Source: 2-02-FULL-55-14 sp964473365
GTDB lineage: Bacteria; Bacteroidota; Ignavibacteria; UBA10030
DNA: 64,000 nucleotides
Assembly: GCA_964473365.1 (NCBI GenBank)
Contig: CAYYOV010000004.1
Span: forward strand, 1-64,000
Direction of reading: 5' to 3'
The notes beneath the pieces are model-generated. The model saw only the letters and a list, made by a program, of their open reading frames with translations. It was not told the origin of the DNA and made no database searches. A program made the position numbers and the translations under genes. Of the stretch, positions 57,612 to 64,000 are shown piece after piece (position 1 is the first letter of the stretch; the number at the start of each line of letters is the position of its first letter).

Positions 57612-59411
57612 ATGAAGAACATCCGCAATTTCTGCATTATCGCCCACATTGACCACGGGAAGTCCACCCTGGCCGACCGTCTGCTCGAGACGACTGGAGC
57701 CGTCGCGACAAGGGACCTCTCCAAGCAGATGCTGGACGACATGGACTTGGAGCAGGAGCGCGGCATCACCATCAAGCTGCACGCCATCCAGCTTCAATAC
57801 AAGACTCGTTCCGGTGAGGCGTACACACTGAATCTCATCGACACTCCGGGTCACGTCGATTTCACCTACGAAGTGTCGAGGTCGCTGGCAGCGTGCGAAG
57901 GCGCGATCCTCGTCGTCGACGCGACGCAAGGGGTGGAGGCGCAGACCATATCGAACCTCTACCTGGCGATTGATGCAGGCCTGGAGATCATCCCGTTCAT
58001 CAACAAGATCGACCTGCCGAGCGCCAAGACGACGCTGGAGACGACCAAGAAACAGGTGATGGACCTTCTCGGGTGCCGGGAGGATGAGATCCTGCAGGGG
58101 AGCGCCAAGTCGGGGCTTGGAACAGACGATGTCCTCGAGGCCGTTGTGCGGCGCATTCCGCCGCCCGCCGGAGACCCTGCGAATCCGCTAAAGGCGCTGA
58201 TCTTCGATTCGGTGTTTGACGAATATCGCGGGGCGGTCGCCTACGTTCGTATCGTCGACGGGACCGTGAAGGAGCGGGAGAAGATCCGATTCATGTCGAA
58301 TGGGAAGGAGTTCCAGGCTGACGACATCGGCATTCTCGAGATGACACGCAAGCGGGTGGGCGCGTTGTCGGCCGGGGATGTCGGCTACATCATCGCCAGC
58401 GTCAAGGACGTGCACGACACGAAGGTCGGTGATACGATCACGTCGGCAGATCGGCCGGCCCCTGCACCGCTTCCCGGATACAAGGAAGTGAAGCCGATGG
58501 TGTTCAGCGGTATCTACCCGTCGAACTCCGACGCCTTCGAGGAGTTGCGCGACGCGCTGGAAAAGCTGAAGCTCAACGACGCCTCGCTCATCTTCGAGCC
58601 GGAGTCGTCGCTCGCGCTGGGGTTCGGGTTCCGTGCCGGGTTCCTCGGGCTGCTCCACATGGAGATCATCCGGGAGCGCCTCGAACGCGAGTACAATCAA
58701 TCGCTCATCAACACCGTCCCGAACGTTGAATACCGCGTGTTCCGGACGAACGGTGAGATGGTCCTTGTCGACAACCCAGCCTTGATGCCGGAGCCGAGCG
58801 TCATCGAGCGGGTCGAGGAGCCGTATGTCAAGGCCCAGATCATCACGCCGACGGAGTACATCGGCAGCATCATGAAGCTGTGCATGGACCGACGCGGCAT
58901 TCACCGGAACACGACGTATCTGAGCCCGGAGCGGGCCGACATTCACTTTGAGCTTCCGTTGTCCGAGATCATTTTCGACTTCTACGACAAGCTCAAGTCG
59001 ATGTCGCGCGGGTATGCGTCGTTCGACTACGATTTCCTGGATTATCGCGAATCGGAGCTCGTGAAGCTCGACATCCTCCTGAACGCCGAGCCGGTCGACG
59101 CGTTGTCAACGATCGTTCACCGCGCCAAGGCATACGAGTGGGGTCGGAAGCTCTGCTCGAAGCTCAAGGAACTCATTCCCCGGCAGATGTTCGAAGTGGC
59201 GATCCAGGCGGCAATCGGCAGCAAGGTCATCGCTCGTGAGACACTGAGCGCGATGCGGAAGAACGTGCTGGCCAAGTGCTACGGCGGAGATATCTCCCGG
59301 AAGCGGAAGCTGCTCGAGAAGCAGAAGGAAGGGAAGAAGCGGATGAAGCAGGTGGGTCGCGTCGAAATCCCGCAGGAGGCCTTCCTGGCAGTGCTGTCAA
59401 TGGATGAATAG
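57612..59411 (+). CDS. lepA: Elongation factor 4 (back-translocase)
   Basis: Ribosome-associated GTPase. G1 is AHIDHGKSTLADRLL, switch regions include DMDLEQERGITIKLHAIQ and IDTPGHVDFTYEVSR, and G4 is INKIDLPSA. The LepA-specific C-terminal domain reads YGGDISRKRKLLEKQKEGKK followed by MKQVGRVEIPQEAFLAVL. 599 aa, full length. lepB lies downstream after a heptad-repeat tract, the classic lepA-lepB order. Confidence 0.98.
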   Translation: MKNIRNFCIIAHIDHGKSTLADRLLETTGAVATRDLSKQMLDDMDLEQERGITIKLHAIQLQYKTRSGEAYTLNLIDTPGHVDFTYEVSRSLAACEGAILVVDATQGVEAQTISNLYLAIDAGLEIIPFINKIDLPSAKTTLETTKKQVMDLLGCREDEILQGSAKSGLGTDDVLEAVVRRIPPPAGDPANPLKALIFDSVFDEYRGAVAYVRIVDGTVKEREKIRFMSNGKEFQADDIGILEMTRKRVGALSAGDVGYIIASVKDVHDTKVGDTITSADRPAPAPLPGYKEVKPMVFSGIYPSNSDAFEELRDALEKLKLNDASLIFEPESSLALGFGFRAGFLGLLHMEIIRERLEREYNQSLINTVPNVEYRVFRTNGEMVLVDNPALMPEPSVIERVEEPYVKAQIITPTEYIGSIMKLCMDRRGIHRNTTYLSPERADIHFELPLSEIIFDFYDKLKSMSRGYASFDYDFLDYRESELVKLDILLNAEPVDALSTIVHRAKAYEWGRKLCSKLKELIPRQMFEVAIQAAIGSKVIARETLSAMRKNVLAKCYGGDISRKRKLLEKQKEGKKRMKQVGRVEIPQEAFLAVLSMDE

Positions 59412-59460
59412 CGGAAGACCCGGGGCGAAGCAAGAGCGGAGATCGGAAGGGCTGGATGTG

Positions 59461-59523
59461 AGATGAAAGATGAGAGATGAGAGATGAGAGATGAAAGATG
59501 AAAGATGAAAGATACAAGATCCA
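59461..59523 (+). repeat. Heptad repeat tract between lepA and lepB
   Basis: Nine 7-mers in register: AGATGAA or AGATGAG seven times, then AGATACA and AGATCCA. Purine-rich on the plus strand. Confidence 0.8.
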
Positions 59524-59594
59524 AGACATGAGACTGATGCCTGATAGAGGCGATCGGAATGGTTCATCGTTGCGTCATCTGGAAAGGATGATCC

Positions 59595-60533
59595 GTGGCT
59601 GAGAAGACAGAACAAAAGAAAAGCGAGCAGGAAGAGCCTGAACGGAGCTTCAAGGAGCGCTTCCTGGCAGGGTTGAAGGAAACAGCCATTGTGCTTGGCC
59701 TCTTCATCCTCATCAACAACTTCGTGATCGCCTCATTCCTGGTCCCAACGGGTTCGATGGAAAACGAAGTGATGACGGGCGAGCTGCTGTTCGTCAACAA
59801 GTTCATCTACGGAGCGACGACGCCACGCAACGTACCGCTGACGGGAATCGAGCTGGGTCCCCTGACCATTCCTCCGATCCGCATGCCATGGGTCCGGCTG
59901 CCGGCGTTGGCCGATGTGGACAGGGGAGACGTCATCGTGTTCGAATTCCCCGGGTACCGCGACGACCTCGAAGCAGATGTCTTCCAGTTCTATTTGAAGC
60001 GGTGCGTAGCCCTGCCGGGAGACACACTCCAGATCATCAATCGGGTGCTCTACATCAACGGGAAGCAGTTCCCGATACCGCGGCATATGAAATTCGACCG
60101 TCCGTGGCCAGCCCCGGCCGAGATCCCGGATGAACGCATCTTCCCGAAGGGAGCACCCTGGAACGAGGACCACTATGGTCCGCTCGTGATCCCGTTCTCG
60201 GGCATGAAGGTATCGATCTCCGAAGCCACGATCGACGCATGGGACACATTTATCCGGCGAGAGGGGCATTCTGTGCGTCGGGAAGAGGGAAATATTCTCA
60301 TCGACGGTGTACCGGCGACGGAATACACGGTCCAGCGCGACTATCTGTTCGGCATGGGCGACCATCGGGACAACAGCCTTGACAGTCGGTTCTGGGGGTT
60401 CATTCCAAAAGAGAACCTTGTCGGGACTCCGATCATCGTCTATTGGTCCTGGAACACGGACATTCCGCTCTACGACATCTTCAGCCGGATCGGCTCCGTC
60501 CGGTGGGGTCGGATCTTCTCGCTCGTCCATTGA
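59595..60533 (+). CDS. lepB: Signal peptidase I (first of two)
   Basis: Membrane Ser-Lys protease cleaving Sec signal peptides. One N-terminal TM (TAIVLGLFILINNFVIASFL), then the catalytic Ser in VPTGSMENEVMTGE and the Lys in LKRCVALPGDTLQI; box E is MGDHRDNSLDSRFWGFI. A long insert (about residues 155-220) separates the catalytic boxes. GTG start at 59595 with AAAGGA. 312 aa. A paralogue follows after 45 bases. Confidence 0.94.
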   Translation: MAEKTEQKKSEQEEPERSFKERFLAGLKETAIVLGLFILINNFVIASFLVPTGSMENEVMTGELLFVNKFIYGATTPRNVPLTGIELGPLTIPPIRMPWVRLPALADVDRGDVIVFEFPGYRDDLEADVFQFYLKRCVALPGDTLQIINRVLYINGKQFPIPRHMKFDRPWPAPAEIPDERIFPKGAPWNEDHYGPLVIPFSGMKVSISEATIDAWDTFIRREGHSVRREEGNILIDGVPATEYTVQRDYLFGMGDHRDNSLDSRFWGFIPKENLVGTPIIVYWSWNTDIPLYDIFSRIGSVRWGRIFSLVH

Positions 60534-60578
60534 TCGCCGGGTTCGCGGCGCCGACGGCGCGGCGATCGGCAAACGCTC

Positions 60579-61424
60579 GTGAGCGCGTACCGTAAATACT
60601 TCGACGCCGCAGTAGTAGGCGCAGTCACGTTGATCTGCGCGCTTGTGCTCAAAGTGTTCGTCGTCGAAGCCTTCCGCATTCCTTCCTCTTCCATGGAGAA
60701 TACGCTCCAGGTCGGGGACCTTGTCCTTGTGAACAAGCTGGCGTATGGTCTCCGCACGCCGGGCATCGTGCCCTTCACGTCGATCGCCGTCAGACCGCAC
60801 GAACTGCTCTCGTTCGACGACGTCCGGCGCGGCGATGTCGTCGTCTTTGAGTTCACGCTTCGGAGTCCTGACGGTGTTCCCGCCGACGTCCTGTACTATG
60901 TGAAGCGCTGCGTCGGCCTCCCCGGAGACACGATCGAGATCCGCGGCGGCCAGTTGTTCATCAACAGACGTGAGCTCCTGGCGCCCCCAACTGCAGTAGG
61001 GACGTCATCTTCGGTGGGACGTCAGCGGCCAGCGCGGTATCCCGAGGGATTCGGGTTCACCGACCGCGACTATGGCCCGATCCGTGTTCCGCGTGCCGGC
61101 GATACGCTCGTTCTCGACCCATCCACGGCTTCAATGTGGATGCCTCTCCTGCAACGCGATGGCCGCGAGGTGGGATTCGATGATCTCGGACGCGTGGTCG
61201 TCGACGGAGAGGTCCGGACGCACGTCGAGCTTCAGGAAGATCAGTATTTCGTCCTGGGCGACCACCGGGATAATTCGTGGGACAGCCGCATGTGGGGTTT
61301 TATTCCCCGGCGGGATATTGTCGGCGATGCATTCCTTGTCTATTGGTCCACCCAGGACCCAGATGTGCGAGGTGGCAGCGGCGGCGGTGTCCGCTGGGGC
61401 CGGATCGGTACGCTGATCCGCTAG
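60579..61424 (+). CDS. lepB: Signal peptidase I (second of two)
   Basis: Paralogue of the preceding gene. TM in VVGAVTLICALVLKVFVV, catalytic Ser in IPSSSMENTLQVGD, Lys in VKRCVGLPGDTIEI, and box E LGDHRDNSWDSRMWGFIPRR. All active-site parts are intact, so both copies should work. GTG start at 60579. 281 aa. Tandem lepB copies occur in Bacteroidota; a division of labour is unproven. Confidence 0.93.
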   Translation: MSAYRKYFDAAVVGAVTLICALVLKVFVVEAFRIPSSSMENTLQVGDLVLVNKLAYGLRTPGIVPFTSIAVRPHELLSFDDVRRGDVVVFEFTLRSPDGVPADVLYYVKRCVGLPGDTIEIRGGQLFINRRELLAPPTAVGTSSSVGRQRPARYPEGFGFTDRDYGPIRVPRAGDTLVLDPSTASMWMPLLQRDGREVGFDDLGRVVVDGEVRTHVELQEDQYFVLGDHRDNSWDSRMWGFIPRRDIVGDAFLVYWSTQDPDVRGGSGGGVRWGRIGTLIR

Positions 61425-61516
61425 TCGACGTCCACCACAACGTCGAACACTTCGGAGCTGACCACGACACGCCACCGCTGTCGATTCTTCGTACGAGTGA
61501 CTGCATTCTGAACTTG

Positions 61517-62662
61517 ATGCCAGGCCTGTATCTCCATATCCCGTTCTGCGAACACAAGTGCATCTATTGCGACTTCTATTCGCTTGCTCCGACCGAGGAG
61601 CGAATGGATGGCGACGCGATGATGGCCTCGTTCGTTGAGGCGCTTCGCAGAGAGATCGTACTGCGTTCGGGTTCTGGGACATCTGCGCTCGTTTGGGATA
61701 CGATCTTCTTTGGGGGCGGTACCCCATCGCTCATGCGGCCGGAACAGCTGGCAGCCATCCTCAGTGACCTCCGGCATTCGTACCGCATCGATCCTGCCGC
61801 TGAAGTCACGATGGAGGCGAATCCCGGAACCGTCAGCGAGGAGCGGCTGGAGGCGTTCCGCAGATCGGGTGTGAATCGCATCTCGTTCGGCGTGCAGTCA
61901 TTCCATGAGGACGAGCTTCGCTTCCTGACGCGCATCCACTCGGCAGACGCCGCCGAAGCCTCGATCCGTGCGGCGCGACGGGCAGGGTTCGAGGACCTGA
62001 ACATCGACCTCATGTTCTCGCTTCCCGGGCAGACGCTCGAGCGATGGACGTCGACGCTCGACCGGGCATTGTCGCTGGAGCCAACACATCTTTCGTGCTA
62101 CAGCCTCATCGTCGAGCCGAATACGCCGCTTCTCAGGATGGTGGAATCGAAGCAGGTCGCACTGCTTGACCCGTCAACGGACGCATCGTTGTATGAATAC
62201 ACGATGGACCGGCTCCATCGCGAGGGGTTCGAGCAGTATGAGATCTCCAACTTTGCCAGACCGGGCCGACGGTCGAAGCATAACGACAATTACTGGAACC
62301 ATGGTCCATACATCGGGTTCGGACCCTCGGCCCACTCGTTCCAGTCTCCCGTTCGGACGTGGAACATCGCTAATCTGTCGACGTACCTTTCACGTCTGTC
62401 GCTGGGACAACTGCCAACGGCAGGCGAGGAACGACTTGGTCAGGAACAACTCATGACCGAGTCCGTCTTTCTGGGGTTGCGGAGTGACGGGCTCGACCTG
62501 GAGCGGTTTGAACGGGAATACGGACGTCGATTGTTGGAGGAGCGCCGATCGCTGATCGACGACCTCGTCGAAGGGAACCTGGCGACAATTCAGGATTCGA
62601 TGCTTCGCCTTACGCCCAAGGGGTATGTCGTGTGCGACGAGGTGTGCGCGAAGCTTGGCTGA
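61517..62662 (+). CDS. hemW: Radical SAM heme chaperone HemW
   Basis: HemN-like radical SAM protein; HemW proteins transfer heme rather than oxidise coproporphyrinogen (family knowledge). The 4Fe-4S motif is HIPFCEHKCIYCDFYS, then FFGGGTPSLM, VTMEANPGTV and ISFGVQSFHEDEL. The HemN C-terminal domain ends RLTPKGYVVCDEV. The ATG at 61517 is chosen; the longer frame from 61277 overlaps lepB. 381 aa. Confidence 0.92.
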   Translation: MPGLYLHIPFCEHKCIYCDFYSLAPTEERMDGDAMMASFVEALRREIVLRSGSGTSALVWDTIFFGGGTPSLMRPEQLAAILSDLRHSYRIDPAAEVTMEANPGTVSEERLEAFRRSGVNRISFGVQSFHEDELRFLTRIHSADAAEASIRAARRAGFEDLNIDLMFSLPGQTLERWTSTLDRALSLEPTHLSCYSLIVEPNTPLLRMVESKQVALLDPSTDASLYEYTMDRLHREGFEQYEISNFARPGRRSKHNDNYWNHGPYIGFGPSAHSFQSPVRTWNIANLSTYLSRLSLGQLPTAGEERLGQEQLMTESVFLGLRSDGLDLERFEREYGRRLLEERRSLIDDLVEGNLATIQDSMLRLTPKGYVVCDEVCAKLG

Positions 62663-62761
62663 GGAAGGGTGTGAGGGGAGGATGCTGGCAAGGACCGTTC
62701 TCTGGCGTGGTTCAACCTGCAGGGTCCGTCGGCGTCAGATACCCCCAAGTCCTTCATTTTC

Positions 62762-62790
62762 TTGCGCTTCAGGGCATTTCAAGATACATT
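62762..62790 (+). promoter_or_regulatory. Promoter for the DUF2723 gene
   Basis: TTGCGC, 17-base spacer, TACATT followed by TC, about 30 bases before the ATG. Confidence 0.55.
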
Positions 62791-62821
62791 TCTTAACGCA
62801 TTTTTCCTGGAGAAGAAGCAC

Positions 62822-64000
62822 ATGCCGCAGTTGAACGCTAAACGGATCGTGGCGCTGGCGGTCTTCGTCGCGTCGCTCACAGTCTACTGGATCACGGGCT
62901 CCCCCACGGTGGTGTTCTGGGACGTGGGCGAGTTCATCGCCGCTGCCTTCTCGCTCCAGGTGCCACATCCTCCAGGAGCACCCCTCTTCCTGCTCATCGG
63001 ACGGGTGTTCGGGATGGTTCCGATCGGAACGGACGTCGCGGTGCGGATGCACTTCATCTCCGTCCTGGCCAGCGCGTTGACCGTGATGATGACCTACTTG
63101 ATCATCGTCCGGTTCATCCAGATGTTCCGCGGGTCCGCCACGTCGGTTTCAGACCAGATCACGATCTATGGCAGCGCGGCCGTCGGAGCCCTGTCCCTCG
63201 CGTACGGCAAGACCTTCTGGTTCAACGCTCTCGAAGCCGAAGTGTACGGCATGAGCATGCTCTTCATGACCACCATGCTCTGGCTGGGACTGCGGTGGTA
63301 TGAGCGAGCCCATTGGTCGCGGAGCGACGTGTATCTGCTCCTCGTTGCATACCTGGTCGGCCTGGCGGTGGGAGTGCACCTACTCTCGATCCTCATGGTG
63401 TTCATCGTCCTGCTGCTGGTGTACTTCCGTTGGTATGAGTTCTCTGTGAGCAGCTTTCTGAAGTTCGGCGTCGCTGCCATGATGGTGTTCGGCATCATCT
63501 ATCCTGTGGTGGTCAAGGAATTCCCGTCGATGCTTGACGGAGAGGTGGGTGGCATCAAGAGCCAGTTCATTTCGTTCCTGCCGCACCTGATCGTGCTCGG
63601 GGCGATTTACGGTGTCTACTACACGGCCCAGCAGCGGAAGCGCAAGCTGAACGTGGCACTGCTGGCATTCCTCCTCATCGTGCTCGGCTATTCGACCTAC
63701 GTGATGGTGTACATCCGTGCGAATGCCCAGCCGCCGATGAACGAGAACGATCCCAGCACCATTGGACGGCTCGTCTCCTACCTGAACCGTGAACAATACG
63801 GAAGCCAGCCGTTCATTCAACGCCGCTGGGATCCGGACCCGGAAAAGCAGCAGAACCATCAGAAGTATACGAGTGACTTCGACTACTTCTGGCGGTATCA
63901 GATGGGACACATGTATCTCCGGTACTTTGGGTGGAACTATGTCGGCGCGGCGGGCGACGTCAAGGAATCGGGCGTCGATTGGAAGCAGCTGTATGGCATC
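62822..64000 (+). CDS. DUF2723 membrane protein (glycosyltransferase-like), cut by right edge
   Basis: Polytopic membrane protein of the DUF2723 family, common in Bacteroidota and distantly related to GT-C protein mannosyltransferases. The family start is plain: TVVFWDVGEFIAAAFSLQV followed by PHPPGAPLFLLIGRVFG, with acidic residues facing the first loop. About nine hydrophobic segments are visible. 393 codons are open to the window end, so the C-terminus is missing. GGAGAAG precedes the ATG. A role in protein O-glycosylation is inference. Confidence 0.88.
   Translation, partial: MPQLNAKRIVALAVFVASLTVYWITGSPTVVFWDVGEFIAAAFSLQVPHPPGAPLFLLIGRVFGMVPIGTDVAVRMHFISVLASALTVMMTYLIIVRFIQMFRGSATSVSDQITIYGSAAVGALSLAYGKTFWFNALEAEVYGMSMLFMTTMLWLGLRWYERAHWSRSDVYLLLVAYLVGLAVGVHLLSILMVFIVLLLVYFRWYEFSVSSFLKFGVAAMMVFGIIYPVVVKEFPSMLDGEVGGIKSQFISFLPHLIVLGAIYGVYYTAQQRKRKLNVALLAFLLIVLGYSTYVMVYIRANAQPPMNENDPSTIGRLVSYLNREQYGSQPFIQRRWDPDPEKQQNHQKYTSDFDYFWRYQMGHMYLRYFGWNYVGAAGDVKESGVDWKQLYGI

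Noticed and set aside
59227..59615. Minus-strand frames rich in ISHLSS/FHLSS
   Set aside because: They are translations of the AGATGAR heptad tract and the antisense of lepA; no domain and no ribosome-binding site.
62663..62761. Gap after hemW inspected for SRP RNA or tRNA
   Set aside because: No SRP GGAAG/GCAG loops and no tRNA T-arm; only the downstream promoter could be supported.

Overview
This is a dense, housekeeping-rich chromosomal segment of a high-G+C bacterium (about 60% G+C by eye). It most likely comes from the Bacteroidota/Chlorobiota group, perhaps near Ignavibacteria or Kapaibacteria (inference). Four things point there: the short primary sigma factor (284 aa, starting VKISKQYTNRES); the families DUF3078, DUF5683 and DUF2723; the neighbourhood parA-parB-DUF5683 with lepB nearby; and promoters that read TTGnnn-N17-TAnnTT(TG), which resembles the Bacteroidetes TAnnTTTG element. 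No phage, insertion sequence, CRISPR array, rRNA or tRNA was recognised.

Layout. 1-8.2 kb (+ strand except one gene): mscL (cut at the left edge), DUF3078, rsmB, a minus-strand L,D-transpeptidase, a TPR lipoprotein, a DUF58 protein and uvrA. 8.2-11.8 kb: 3-methyladenine glycosylase, an RluA-type pseudouridine synthase, an adenosine-specific kinase and an M64 peptidase. 11.8-19.5 kb is a long minus-strand nucleic-acid block. In order of transcription it holds a REC-DHp signalling protein, nif3, a coiled-coil zinc-ribbon protein, rnhA, RNase P RNA (rnpB), recJ, ruvC, ruvA and ruvB. 19.6-21.4 kb: a CheY-like regulator and an NtrC-type regulator. 21.6-36.6 kb is a plus-strand metabolic run: glutaryl-CoA dehydrogenase, guaB, an M24 peptidase, a glycosyltransferase, purD, a nucleotide-sugar epimerase, meaB, an acyl-CoA dehydrogenase, a membrane spermidine-synthase-like protein, an acyl-CoA carboxyltransferase and a secreted unknown.

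36.58-37.12 kb is the most unusual locus. A GxxExxY (PDDEXK-type) gene lies between 28-base terminal inverted repeats built from a 9-base unit, and a small duplicated piece of the gene next door lies inside the same segment. 37.1-45.8 kb: a second NtrC-type regulator, then minus-strand rlmB (with a large disordered head), lgt, an unknown, hisS, ptsN and a guanylyltransferase/phosphomannomutase fusion. 46-53.4 kb: a GAF protein with a degenerate GGDEF domain, a small zinc ribbon protein, deoB, an AbrB/PIN toxin-antitoxin-like pair, the primary sigma gene, an NlpC/P60 lipoprotein, def and fmt. 53.4-64 kb: parA, parB, ridA, DUF5683, a TIGR01777 epimerase (minus), lepA, two lepB genes, hemW and a DUF2723 membrane protein that runs off the right edge.

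How they work together: DNA repair and recombination (uvrA, glycosylase, recJ, ruvABC), translation (rsmB, rlmB, hisS, def, fmt, lepA, rnpB), envelope biogenesis (lgt, two lepB, YkuD and NlpC enzymes, sugar-nucleotide genes) and acyl-CoA catabolism (two dehydrogenases, carboxyltransferase beta, meaB). Three response regulators are present but no complete histidine kinase.
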